A stretch of 64,000 nucleotides of DNA. Origin: Dermatemys mawii. Its lineage: Eukaryota > Chordata > Testudines > Dermatemydidae. The stretch spans positions 58,910,961 to 58,974,960 of the forward strand of contig ML677326.1 in assembly GCA_007922305.1 (NCBI GenBank), written 5' to 3'. Under the pieces are notes generated by a model. That model made no database searches. It was not told where the DNA came from and saw nothing but the letters and a program-made list of their open reading frames with translations. The number at the start of each line of letters is the position of its first letter. Position 1 is the stretch's first letter. A program made the translations under genes and the position numbers. This document shows, in pieces, positions 12,635 through 23,475 of the stretch.

Positions 12635-13838
12635 TGAGAGAGGATGGTACAATATTCTATTTCTTCTACTCCATTGCTTGTTGAAAATAAAGAGTCAAAC
12701 ACCTGATCCTAAATTAAATGACACACAGCAATACACACTAAATTTCAGTCAGATCCTAGCTGGTATAAAGTGGCATAGTTCCACTGATTTCAATGTAACC
12801 ATGTCAATTTACAACAACTGTAGCTAGTAGTCTACAGTTGTACTGTGACTTCTGAAAGTTTCATTTTTCATGGATTAAATAATGAAACTAACTGGTTCAG
12901 ATAATTAAAAATAAACTGGAGGCCCAAAAATTTGTCCAGAACTGAAATGTATACTTTTTCCTTGTAAAATATGTTGATAAAATTTTAGAATATATATATT
13001 TCACTTTTATCCACCTGTGTTTCTCCTAGATTTAGACAAGACCAGGAGTGGAACAAACAAGAGTTTCAAACAACACTACTACTGCCTGGTTCAGACCATC
13101 AAGCACTAGAAAGAATGCCTGTCCTTAGCAGATTTCCAACCCATTTTGTAAATTGAAGAGGATCAGGTGGCTTTGGATGAGCATTGGAACTTTTGACTGC
13201 TCATCCAAATCACACTGAAACCTTTGGCAGCTCTTCCATAACTAGGTGTCTAGTAGTTATATATCAGCTGAAAAGCTGAACATTTTCCTCACTGAAATAC
13301 CTCACAAGCATAAGAAGCATATTAACAAAATACACACTTTGCAGCGTTTCTTCTTTTGCCATTTAGAATTTTAGTTTCGTTAGTGAGTGACCAAAATATC
13401 CCATATGCAACCTTGGAGTATCAGTAACAGATTAAGGGATAACGTTACATTATCTCCTGTTATTAATACTGGGTCTTCTTCAGTAAAAATGCTTATACAA
13501 GTTCCTTCCACAATAATGAAATTAAGCTATAAGTTTTTGTTTCTTATTTGTTTAAACAGCTTCCACCACCAAAGAGAATTTTATACTGAGTTTAATTCTT
13601 GTAAAACATTACTTACAACACCAAACTGTTATTATACACTTTTTCAATGACATTCATTATAACTGAATACAGAACATCATCTGCTCATATACTGCCAGAA
13701 ATGTCTGGCAATGCATCTGAAACTGACTAAAAACTATGGGTATTTTAAAATCCAGAGTTAACTTACAAATTCTGATCTTGCAAATTACACAGAAGATTGT
13801 ATTTCCGCTTAGGCTACTCAGACATTCAGAGAGAAAGA

Positions 13839-13865
13839 GTGTGTGTGTGTGCAAGAGAGAGAGAG
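13839..13865. repeat. (GT)n(GA)n simple repeat in the 3'UTR
   Basis: A short GTGTGT run passes into AGAGAGAGAGAG. On the mRNA strand it is a CT/CA-rich tract. Confidence 0.8.
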
Positions 13866-14103
13866 ATGTAAAACAGTGAATGTTCTATAACAGCATGAAA
13901 TAAAAAGTAATAATTTGTATTTGTCTAGTTAGTAGCCTAGTAGTTTTTTGTAAGTAGTGCTGGTACTAATCAAAAGATTACTGAAAAAAATCAAAGTTAA
14001 ATATTGTGAACTGCACAAGATCTAAAATATAGGGCCTGTCCACAGCACATTATACTAAGTCAACACATAATAGATTAAATGCTTCAAATTCAAAAGACTT
14101 CAC

Positions 14104-14202
14104 TTAGAAATTTAAAGTTTCTGACATCATCTTCCACCACTCCATCAACTCTTCTTTCTCTTCTTCTTTTCTTTCAGACAATGATTCCAGCTCAAAATCA
14201 AC
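14104..14202 (-). CDS. CPE: carboxypeptidase E, exon 9 (last coding exon)
   Basis: This exon encodes residues 445-476 and the TAA stop (14104-14106), counting from a 476-residue precursor. It starts after a TAG acceptor in phase 0. The peptide begins [12 protein letters not shown] and continues with an acidic/basic run into the C terminus [15 protein letters not shown]. The exon covers the end of the transthyretin-like domain and the amphipathic C-terminal helix. In CPE this tail mediates pH-dependent membrane association in the trans-Golgi and granules and sorting to the regulated secretory pathway (family knowledge). Conservation of the ending ETLNF is a strong identifier of CPE against carboxypeptidases D, M, N and Z. 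The 3'UTR follows directly. Confidence 0.97.
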   Translation of the reverse strand, partial: VDFELESLSERKEEEKEELMEWWKMMSETLNF

Positions 14203-16009
14203 CTAGGTCAGAGAAACAATCCAAAAAGTGACTTTTTAAACACCTGTTGCAGGGAATGTAGGGTAGTGAAGAAGGCCAGTGTTTGGATTAATTAACAAAG
14301 GAATTCTAGGAGAACAAATATTTATTTGGGGATGTTCCCTCATTTTCAGCTGAGTTTTTCAAAAGACTCTAAAAGAGTTAGGTGCTCAACTTCCATTGAA
14401 ATTCAATGACAGCGGGGCACCTAACTCCTTTAGCATGCAATGATATGAATTACCATTGTGGCTTTGTCCACCACATACCAATACAGGGAGAAAAACACCA
14501 AGATCAGAATTCAGGCAGTTGTCTGCTGCATGGCAGAGCAACACATATGCTATCTTATGCCACCACAGAGTTCCTTCTCACATACAACACATTATTTTAG
14601 GTATGTAATAGGGTGACTTGCCCACTGAGGGCTGGAGCTAGTCAAAGCTGATTACAGAAGCAGACTCCAGGGAGAGACTAGGTGATTGCCCTAAAAAGAG
14701 CAGCAGAAGGAAGTAATGAAGTCTTGAAAACTGTAGACTGCAGTGTGTGTGTGACAGGCTTCTGAAGGGAAAATCTTGAAATTGCTCAGGTGGCTCCTGT
14801 TAGAGCCCGTGAGTCAGAGACTGGTTTGGGCCTAGAAGCCAGACCAGAAGGCTGAATTTTAGCCAGGTGAAGCCTGAGCATACTGGGCCCCGTTCCTACT
14901 AGATACCCTGACTGGGAGAGGGATGTGGGGGCCTAGAAACCAGAGAAGATAAAGCTCCTCCAAGATACAACTTAAAAGACTTTGAATTGGAGCCAGGTCT
15001 GAGGGTCTCTACTTACAGAAGACTGTCCAGACTGAGATTGGGGCTGGAGGGAATGTTTTAATAACCGATCAACTGTGAGTTAAGGGATCATGAAGGGTGG
15101 GGGAAGAGACATTGGTAGCAGGATACTACTGGCCATGAGGGGACACTCATTAAATAGCAACCCTGTCACAATGTGCAGCAGTATGTCCTAATAAATAGTG
15201 TCATATTATGTTGACTCACTGTTGATTGTCTATCAGAAATAATTTTAAAGAGAGGCACTGATCTAAAATCTTCCCTGGTGCATCTTCTACAGAGTTCCAC
15301 CCTGGATAGGTTTTTCCCACTTTAGCTTTTAAGGGAGAAATTTACTTTTGTGCAGAGAGTCAAACCAAAACCCATACATTACTTAAATCCTACTGAAGTC
15401 CTACTTTGGGGGTTATTTGGCACTTAAGTGGTGTAAGTGTTCTAGTTCCAGCCCTATGCGCTAGGGTGACCAGAGAGCAAGTGTAAAAAATCGGGACAGG
15501 GGTGGGGAGATAAGTGCCAATATAAGAAAAAGCCCCCAAAATCAGGACTGTCCCTATAAAATTAAGACATCTGGTCACCCTACTCTGCACAGAGGTTAAG
15601 AAGATTTCTCCCTTAGCTGAATATTCAGTTGCCAAAAGAATATCAAATCTAAACAAAAATGCTAATGTTCATCCGTGGGTGTGTAATTTTTACACACCCA
15701 TGTGTCTCCTGCTTAGAGACAAGAACAGTAGCAAAAGAAATGAGACACCTTTAAACAACATTACTCTGGCTTCATGGAAGCCAACAAGCATTAGAAAGAA
15801 AAAGTGTGGAATCTGACTAGATATTCAGCCAGTTTTCTAAACTGAGGAGGTTTGGGTAAACAGAGAGTTATGAATGAAGAGCAGCTAGGGTTTTGCTTTA
15901 CACTTAAGTTTTTTATGAAATATATGAATATACATATAATATAAATAACAATACTCCATTATTCTTTTTACATAAGGAAAGACAAACCAACCAATGAGGA
16001 AGAACTTAC
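14203..16009 (-). other. CPE intron 8
   Basis: 1807 bp with GT/AG ends. It holds a small fold-back (14375-14430: 'gttaggtgc...' pairing with '...gcacctaac'), an unassigned repeat-like stretch at about 14600-15180, the short TIR element at 15463 and a small hairpin at 15676-15700 (TGGGTGTGTAA / TTACACACCCA). Nothing else was recognised. Confidence 0.85.
15463..15581 (-). mobile_element. short TIR element, AGGGTGACCAG family, copy 2
   Basis: The ends AGGGTGACCAG and CTGGTCACCCT form a perfect 11-bp inverted repeat. The interior blocks match the copies at 8328 and 16677 in reverse orientation. The 119-bp element lies in CPE intron 8 and is flanked by CT / AC, consistent with a very short target duplication that I cannot define. 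Confidence 0.8.
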
Positions 16010-16128
16010 CCCGATGGCAGGGCTAAATGGAACAGCCACTTTTTTAGTTATTGCTAGGTAGCCTGGTGCTGAGGCTGTAAGTTTGTAGTTTCCTGGTGTA
16101 AGCAATCTCCAGTAATCACCATCCTTGG
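16010..16128 (-). CDS. CPE: carboxypeptidase E, exon 8
   Basis: This exon encodes residues 405-444. It completes the Ala codon split with exon 7, then reads [20 protein letters not shown] and continues [19 protein letters not shown]. It starts after a CAG acceptor and ends GGG before GTAAGT, in phase 0. This is the core of the transthyretin-like beta-sandwich domain that follows the catalytic domain in the N/E carboxypeptidase subfamily. That domain is thought to aid folding rather than catalysis. The length of 119 bp fits the phase chain from exon 7 (1 nt) to exon 9 (0). Confidence 0.97.
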
Positions 16129-16676
16129 CTGAAGAGAAAGAAAAACATTGAACTTGAAGAAATGAAACTCATTATCCCAGGCTAAAAAAGATGGGCTGTA
16201 AATGCCATTACAATATAATCCCAGAAATACCAGCCTAGATTTCAAAATCCAGGCAATTTTATTTATAAAATGATGTTTTCAACAAATATAAGCCACCCTT
16301 CAGTACTGATACAGTTCTTGTGGAAATAGATCATCTGAGAATGGTGATCCTGTAATAAGGAATCTCTTTAGGTATGTAGTATCTTTTTAATGTATCCAGT
16401 TTGCCTGGGTGTCTCTCATCCACATGTGTGTGAGTTAAGGAAATGAAGCCCTATCCATCAAGATTAGAATACTTTAGAGATTATATAGCCAGGTGAGAGA
16501 AGCATCATTTTTATCAGGCTGACCAATAAATGAAGGGAAGGAGCAGCTTATTCTATGTAATCTTTCTTTACAGTGAACCAATAGGAAAAAATATAAAAAT
16601 CATGATCCCAAAGCCACACAGTAGGACTGTCTACTCTGGTTACTGTAAGTTTCAGCTTTTGTTTGGCACTTCATTT

Positions 16677-16799
16677 AGGGTGCTTGGATGTCCTGACTTT
16701 ATAGGGACAGTCCCGATTTTGGGGTCTTTTTCTTATATAGGCTCCTATTACCTCCTCACTGCCTCTCCCAATTTTTCACACTAGCTGTCTGGTCACCCT
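16677..16799 (+). mobile_element. short TIR element, AGGGTGACCAG family, copy 3
   Basis: The right end CTGGTCACCCT is intact. The left end has decayed to AGGGTGCTTGG. The interior has 'gggacagtcccgattttggg', 'tcttatataggctcctatta' and 'tttttcacactagctgtctg', matching the copies at 8328 (same orientation) and 15463 (reverse). Non-coding, 123 bp. Confidence 0.75.
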
Positions 16800-18540
16800 A
16801 ATTGCATTTTATGACTCTACCTACTGTTTCAAAAAGAGGGAAAAATACCTTCTGGAATTGGGATTCATACCCAATCCCAGTTTTACACCAATGAGTGGAC
16901 AATGAGGCCCACTGGAGATTGTTTATAGTGTGGTATTTCCTCAGCGTTTACAAGGTCACTTTGACAAGACTTCTGCATACTACACAGAGTTTAGAAGAAC
17001 CTTTGGAAGGTCAGTCGGCAGTGCCACTTGAAATCACTGCCATCGCTTATGCCACTATTTTCCTAAATGCTTGCTGAGCAATTCTGCAACTACACCAGCA
17101 TTTTAAAACAAAACAAACAAACAAACACACACTTGTATGCGTAGAGGAGATTATAATATAATTGTTCACAAGTAAAACTGACAGTGTCAGCACAATGTGA
17201 GTTGGTGAAAGTCCAAATGAGAAAGCTTCAGGAGGCATCAAACTAAAATGCCCCATATTTTTTTCTTTAAAAAGATTCTGTGAAAAAATATGAGCTATTA
17301 TATTAGCTAACACTGTAGCAAGACTGTATGTTAAGACATACACAAAGGAGCAGAATTAAGGTTCACCATTCACTTTTGAGATGTCTTGACTTTTGACCAC
17401 TTTATTTCAAAGCCTTTTGATATTGCATTGCTGCTATCTTTTTCGCAAACATCCAGTGATACGAGATCATGGGGTGATGGCTGTGTGCATTTATCTACCG
17501 TAGAAATGTGAGGTGCAATATCATACATCTTAATCCCCCAGCACTGCAAGAGAGAATAGGAAGTGGATAGTGACCTTTCAAATGGAGGACATAATCCTCA
17601 CCCCACTGCCCCCCATCCTTCCTTCTCTCAATCTCTTGGCAGTTCACTTACTGTTCTTTGCCTTTCATCCTTCCTTTCTTTTTTTATATACAGTGGAAGG
17701 ATACTGCTAAAGTAACTGTTGGGTCTTCTGGTTGGTATCACTGCTGCCTGCTTTGCCTCTAACGTGGGCACATCTCAAAGAGAAATGCCAATCGGAGTTA
17801 GTGGCAATCCCATACCATACAATTCAGTGGAATAGTGGGATTCAGTGCCAGGGAATTGACTGTCCCATACAATAGTCCACAATATATGGGAAATGTATTT
17901 ATTTAATTAGCACCTTGCACACACAAAATACTGTTTAAAATGACAAACAATGAATATACAGGTAACACTTCACACATTGTTAATGTGAAACTACCTCTGA
18001 ATCTATCTCTAGGGTAAGATTTAGCAAAGATGAAAGGTACAACACTACTAAACAACATGTTTAGAACAGATAATGAAAAAGTACACCATCTCGCTGAAGC
18101 AGTAGGGAGTTTACCTAGGCAGAAAGCAATTACCCCAACTGGAATTTTTGCAGGATTAGGAGTGTCAACCCTAATCTCCTTGCCAAAGTACAATGGGATC
18201 TTTAAATGATCACAAGAGATTTGAACTCGAGCTTTAGGTTTCATCCTAGACGTGGCACTTCCAAAAGCACATTGCTCAAGAACACAGTATGGACCTACCC
18301 TGAGTCACTATGAAACTATCACTGGTATGTCTGCGGCTGGAACCAACATATCCAAACTAGTTTTAATCTTGTTGGCTCATATCCCAGAGTGGTGAAGCCA
18401 CAGCAGCTAGCTTGGGGATGTCGGCCTGAGCTGCAATCACACCCCATGATCACAGTCTAGAAATATTCTCAGAAAGAAACGTGTCATCTACTGAATCACC
18501 AGTAATACTCCATATAGCATGTGGGACTAAGACTAAAAGT

Positions 18541-18800
18541 ATTGGCTCATTGGATCAGACCAGTGATTTATTTAGTCCAGACCACTCTCCAATAGCAGCC
18601 ACTATCATCTCCTTCAAAGAAAGTTGCAAGTAATTCTGCAGAGGGCAGTTATGAAATATCCTGCCTACAAGGAAAAATTCTTCCTTACCCCAGGATGTCT
18701 CCCATCTAAGTACTGATGCAGCCTGACCACAGTTAGCTAATAACATCTGATTAGATCTGAGATGCCATGACTCCAGGTTGCAGGCTACAGAGGCATAGCA
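18541..18800 (-). mobile_element. 5S-rRNA-derived SINE with CR1-like 3' end
   Basis: On the minus strand, 18788-18689 aligns with 5S rRNA. The box C region reads AGATGGGAGACATCCTGGG against GGATGGGAGACCGCCTGGG, preceded by 'cagtactt' and by an 'agctaa' box A remnant. It continues through about 130 nt of 'ttccttgtaggcagg...' into 'ggtctgatccaatgagcca', which resembles the 3' end of a CR1-type LINE. A 5S head plus a LINE-like tail defines the SINE3 class, to which AmnSINE1 belongs (family knowledge). This copy is too short to be a full AmnSINE1. A 5S pseudogene next to a CR1 scrap is the alternative. Confidence 0.65.
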
Positions 18801-18828
18801 ATACATTCTAGCACTCCTCCTTAACTTA

Positions 18829-18978
<150 letters not shown>

Positions 18979-19655
18979 TTACTTATGCTTGTTTTCTAAA
19001 GGAAAAGGCAGCTGTTTCAGTCAGTAAAATATCTGAGACTACATGTTATCCACCCTATAGTTACATGCTGAAAATAAGGAGCAAGGATAATTTCTAATCC
19101 TCACCCTGGAATATTACAAAGTGATTGAGCCAACAGAGTTCAGCTGTTGATATGACTAATTTGTTTTTCACTGTGCAGCATTCTTCACAAATGTGCAGCA
19201 AACCGTGAAGGGAAGTTTGCATTCCCTTGAATCCTTTTGTGACTGAATAGTCTCACACTCGATGAAAGGTGTTGGGAATCAGCCTGATGCACATCTTTCC
19301 CACAGTTTTCTCAAATATAAGAATTCTGGGTCTGATCCTGCAAGGTGTTAAGGACTTAAGGTAAGGTGTGAGCTGCCTCAACTCCCAATGAAATCAGCTC
19401 CTTTACACGAAGCGATTAGTCCTTTGGAGGACTGAGCCCACAAGATCCAATCCTACTGTGATTATAGTTCACGGTAAAACTCATATTAATGTCAGTGGAG
19501 CAGGAATCCTCATTTGGAGACTGTACCCTGGGTCCTCTGGTGCAATGAGGCCATTTTGTGTTCCAATACCATTGGACGGTGGCTCTAAAACCAGCATCAC
19601 CAGCCAGTATAGGACATTTAGTAGGCATAGCTGCTACCAGGTGCAGCAGGTATAA

Positions 19656-19960
19656 GTGGGGATAGGGTATGCAAATGAGGCTTCTCTACATCCTGTTGAT
19701 CTTCCGCCAGGGCTGGCTGTCATCAGTGCAGCAGCCGGGCATCCTTCGGCAGCTTTTCTGTGGGAGGTCCTCCTGTCCTGCAACTTCGGCATCTCGGCAG
19801 CGGGTAGCCAAAGCTGCAGGACCGACAGGCCCCCCGCAGAAATGCTGCTGAAACCGTGGGACCGGTTGACCTCCTACAGGCATCACACTGAAGGCCGCCT
19901 AGGGCATCAAACAAGCTGGCACCGCCCCTGTCTTCAGCTGTCGTTTAGGCACCCTTTGCA
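19656..19960. mobile_element. GC-rich fold-back repeat, unclassified
   Basis: An island of GC-rich sequence within AT-rich intron 6. At its centre a 33-nt arm (19749-19781) pairs with 19816-19848 around a 34-nt loop with few mismatches: 'gcagcttttctgtggg' against 'gcagcatttctgcggg' read from the other strand. The base composition and hairpin suggest a non-autonomous DNA transposon, but I cannot place its termini. The overlapping open frames on both strands follow from GC-richness and show no known domain. Confidence 0.5.
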
Positions 19961-20283
19961 ACTGGTATAATTTAGGCAAAAGCATTCTTTAGACAGCTCT
20001 AATTTAGGACAAACGATTAGCCTGGCACATAGCACAGAAAGGCCACATACCCTCTACCGGGTAATTCTGCACCCTCCTCAGCTGAGAATCTGGCCAGTAA
20101 GTATCATGTAGCAAAGTCCAGAGTGTGAGTATAATCTTCTACCAGATGAGAGCAACTGAACTTCAGTGATCTAGCCAGCAGTTCTACAGAAGCAGGCAAT
20201 TTAAGATGTCCTGGTATCTACAGCTCTGAAAATTCCTTGTCAGACCATATTTTAATTAAAATTAACTTGTGCAAAGCTGAAGC

Positions 20284-20306
20284 TTTTTTTTTTTTTTTTT
20301 TTTTTT
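20284..20306. repeat. T23 homopolymer
   Basis: Twenty-three T on the plus strand, so A23 on the CPE strand. It may be the poly(A) tail of a decayed retroposed sequence, but nothing recognisable precedes it. Confidence 0.9.
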
Positions 20307-20740
20307 GGCAGTTAACAGGGAGATCCTGTAGCAAAAGGATGAAATTCTGTAGTGCAAATATATGGCCTCTTCATCCCACATAAAATTAAACAGGCAAAAC
20401 TCAGTGATTTATTCATTGCAAATATTTGATCTGGCAAACTTTGGCATTTTTTTCTTAAATAAATTATTCAAGAATAAATGTGTCCCATTCTTCACAGCTG
20501 TATTAACAGGCTATTTTTCTCATCATAATCACAGGCATATACTTGTTAACTATAGCATAACAATCAAAAAATCAGATCTAGATCCAGATGGTTTGAATTT
20601 TTAACAACCTATTAATTCTGGATTTACCCCTATGGATGTGTGTGGGGTAATTGTAAGTACAGTATATAATCAGATTAACACAGTTGGCAGTTTCTGTTTA
20701 GTTGCATTACTCTACAGAAAACTCTATTTTGACCATTTAC

Positions 20741-20880
20741 CTGCTCAATATAATTGATAAGTGAGTTCTTGTTGTCTTCCCAGTAGCTCTTCAGAGTTTC
20801 CTCTGATGGGAATTTTTCACAGCTGAGCTCCACTGTGATTTCAAAGCAGTTGCTGCTGAGGTAATTGAAGTCCTGCATTC
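20741..20880 (-). CDS. CPE: carboxypeptidase E, exon 6 (catalytic Glu)
   Basis: It completes Gly-325 and encodes residues 326-371. The peptide starts [20 protein letters not shown] and continues [26 protein letters not shown]. It starts after a GCAG acceptor and ends CAG before GTAAAT. The glutamate in TVELSC (residue 342 in precursor counting) is the general base/acid of M14 metallocarboxypeptidases and is intact. The SCEKFP segment is highly conserved in the N/E subfamily. Exon length is 140 bp. The catalytic domain ends here and the transthyretin-like domain begins in exon 7. Confidence 0.97.
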
Positions 20881-21032
20881 CTGCAATATCAGCAGAGAGG
20901 TATGTTGACACTCTTTGCATTGCTCTGAGGTAAGATATACTGATAGTGACCAGTGTGGAAAGTTGAACTCCTGGCAAGAAGGGACTTATGAAATGCTATG
21001 GGGAATTAGGAGAAATCTGCATTAAACACAAT

Positions 21033-21281
21033 GGGCCTGATTCTCCTCTCCCATTGGTGTAAATCTAGAACAGTGGTTCTCAATCTACGGCCCAATCAGC
21101 ACACAGCTGTGGCCCATGTGACATCCTCAGGGCCATTTGGGTAATATATATAATGTGTGTATGTGACCCACATAACAGAGCGCTATATACATAGCACACA
21201 ATGGTATATAGATTGAGAACCACTGATCTAAAGTAACTCCACTGAATTACTGGAGTTTAAACCAAAATAAGAATGAGGCCC
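21033..21281. repeat. fold-back element interrupted by a hAT insertion
   Basis: The outer ends 'gggcctgattct' and 'agaatgaggccc' are inverted repeats. The centre has 'gtaactccactgaattactg', the usual core of this fold-back type. A 155-bp hAT element (21071-21225) splits it. Joining the flanks across the 8-bp target duplication restores an element of about 86 bp. The fold-back is therefore older than the hAT. Confidence 0.65.
21071..21225. mobile_element. hAT (Charlie-like) non-autonomous element
   Basis: Perfect terminal inverted repeats CAGTGGTTCTCAATCTA / TAGATTGAGAACCACTG (one offset base) with flanking 8-bp duplications ATCTAGAA (21063-21070) and ATCTAAAG (21226-21233), 6 of 8 matching. 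The terminus CAGTGGTTCTCAA is the hallmark of hAT-Charlie elements. The 155-bp interior has no coding capacity. The element is nested in an older fold-back repeat. Confidence 0.88.
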
Positions 21282-22930
21282 AATATACTGTTCTCAGGGA
21301 AGGGAAAAAGGGAGTTCACTGAAAATGCTCATTTCACAGAAAACACTGAATTTCTTGGCGGTTATGACTACATGTCATGACTGCACCAAATCTGACCGTG
21401 CATCTGGCCTGCATATTCCTATGGGACACTTGGCATGGAAAGCCCTTTTTTCTTTCATAGGGACTAAAAACAATTTCCAGGTGTGGTTCAATTATTTCCA
21501 GATGAAAAAAGAAACTCACCATTATGTGCATTGTAAACCTGTGAATGACAGCTAATGACAAAGCAAATAAAGCACCACATAAATACTTTGAAAGGAGTGT
21601 TTATTAGGGCCAGTCAAAATTTTGCTTTTCAGCCAAAAAATTGTTTTTCATCACAATTTTTAGGGTCTACTTTCCATGGAAAAAAAATTCAATGATTTTC
21701 TGCAAACAAATAACCCTCACCCCCAAAATGAAATGTTTTCAAGTTCACTGAAGTTTTCAGCTGCGGTGGAAGAATGGGGAAGAGAGGCCCATAATTTCCA
21801 ATCAGCTACAGCATTTATTTTTCTTGGGTTGTTTTATTTTCGTACTCAGCACTAGAGCAAAAGAAATGGGGAATAGACTAGATTTAATGTGATAAATGAA
21901 AAACTTTAATTAGGAGAATTTAAAAATGTACAGTAGTATTTTTTGATTAGCTATGCATTTAAATGTTTATTTGCCTGACCTCAATGAGACATTATATTCA
22001 CTGGACCAGTTTCTGTGACACCCACTCCACTTCCTCTACACCATTTAGACAGCACAAAGAGGAGTGGAAGCCAGCCATGTTTCTCTGGATGAGGATTCAC
22101 TCAGTATGGGGGAGTTCGCAGTAACCATAGGGTTTGTATTAGCCAATTCCTATGCCTCCTCCTTGTGATTTTCAGTGTAGGGGCAGGAAGAAATCTAGCC
22201 AAAGTACAGTATACCCTGGCAATCCCCAGATGGATTATTGCCAAAGGGCAATTGTCCTCAGGCTGCTCTAAATTCCCTTGTGACTGGGATCTCAAAACTG
22301 GCCTCAGAACCAAGTAACTGCAGTCAGCTTCCTGATGCCCCTTAATGGTGGGCACAGTAGAGAATCTAATCCAATACATGCAATGTGATTGAATTCATGT
22401 TACCTGTCAAACCATGACTTGTTTGTAGCCTACTTCTATAGCCTCTAGTCACTAGGCAAGACCTTCATGTATTCCAAAGTCCAATTAATCTTCCCATGAT
22501 TATATTAGGGATCATCTGGACAACAGAAAATATCTGCTGTACAATTTCTCTGTTTTTACTTTATTCTTAAAAAAAATAGGAGAGGAGGATGTTTGTTTTT
22601 TATCCAAAACTCTCAGCTCTGGCCCAATTTCTGCAAAGGGATCTGAGCAAATAGACTCATATAATTCAAAACTCATACACACATAGGAATTGCCATACTC
22701 TAACAGGCTGTGCTAATGGGATCCACAGACTAACTGTGTTGTGTGAAAGCCTTTTTTTTTTTCATAAAGTTTTGAATCTGCCACTTTTCAACTAAAGTGT
22801 CCTCCTTTATTTGTACTGAGGTTGCACCTAAAAGCCCAAATAAGATTTGAACTCATGATGTTATGTGTAGTACAGAGAGGAAGAGACAATCCCTGCCCCA
22901 GAAAGCTTGCTCTCTCTCTCTCTTGATTGT

Positions 22931-23475
22931 AAGTATCATTATCCCTATTTTACAGAGGAGGAATTGACACACATAGACTAAATGACTTATGAGGAGAGGC
23001 TGAGGGAACTGGGGTTATTTAGTCTGCAGAAGAGAAGAGTGAGGTGGGATTTGATAGCAGCCTTCAACTACGTGAAGGGGAGTTCCAAAGAGAACGGAGC
23101 TCGGCTGTTCTCATTGGTGGCAGATGACAGAACAAGGAGTAATGGTCTCAAGTTGCAGTGGGGGAGATTTAGGTTGGATATTAGGAAACACTATTTCATT
23201 AGGAGAGTGGTGAAGCACTGGAATGGGTTACCTAGGGAGGTGGTGCAATCTCCATCCTTAAAGGTTTTTAAGGTGACAAAGCCCTGGCTGGGATGATTTA
23301 GTTGGGGTTGGTCCTGGTTTGAGCAGAGGGTTGGACTAGATATCCTCCTGAGGTCTCTTCCAACCCTAATATTCTATGATTTGCCCAAGGTCACACAGGA
23401 TATCTGTGGCACAGCTAGGAAGTGAACTGAGGTCTCCTCAGTCCCAGGCAAGTGTCTTACCCAGGCACACATCTT
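22931..23475 (+). mobile_element. MIR SINE, split by a CR1
   Basis: The left part (22931-22988) reads 'cattatccctattttacaga' and on to 'gactaaatgactt'. The right part (from 23379) continues 'tttgcccaaggtcacacagg' and 'ctaggaagtgaactgaggtc'. These are consecutive core blocks of MIR (tRNA-derived CORE-SINE). The interruption is a CR1 3' fragment, so the CR1 is younger. The 7-nt ATGACTT before and ATGATTT after may be a target duplication or coincidence. Confidence 0.8.
22989..23381 (+). mobile_element. CR1 LINE 3' fragment nested in MIR
   Basis: It carries the last part of the CR1 second ORF. The frame starting at 22982 reads through '[20 protein letters not shown]' and ends in a typical '[19 protein letters not shown]' C terminus. 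The conserved CR1 end 'tcctcctgaggtctcttcca' and ATTCTATGAT follow. It is 5'-truncated and relatively well preserved, so probably one of the younger copies here. Confidence 0.92.

Larger units (their letters stand above)
11531..14103 (-). other. probable CPE 3'UTR
   Basis: This follows the CPE stop codon directly. The proximal part (about 13480-14103, minus strand) contains several blocks that resemble what I remember of mammalian CPE 3'UTR sequence; that likeness is from memory and was not computed. The region has no LINE or long TIR element, unlike its surroundings, although short copies of the 'cattgacttcaatgg' repeat type lie near 12540-12600 and 12735-12810. Two AATAAA signals in the right strand (12629-12634 and 11525-11530) suggest alternative 3' ends. 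Open frames across it are short and unconvincing. Confidence 0.6.

Noticed and set aside
22982..23296. 104-codon frame that looks like a conserved protein
   Set aside because: It is the CR1 ORF2 C-terminal segment, truncated, not a host gene.
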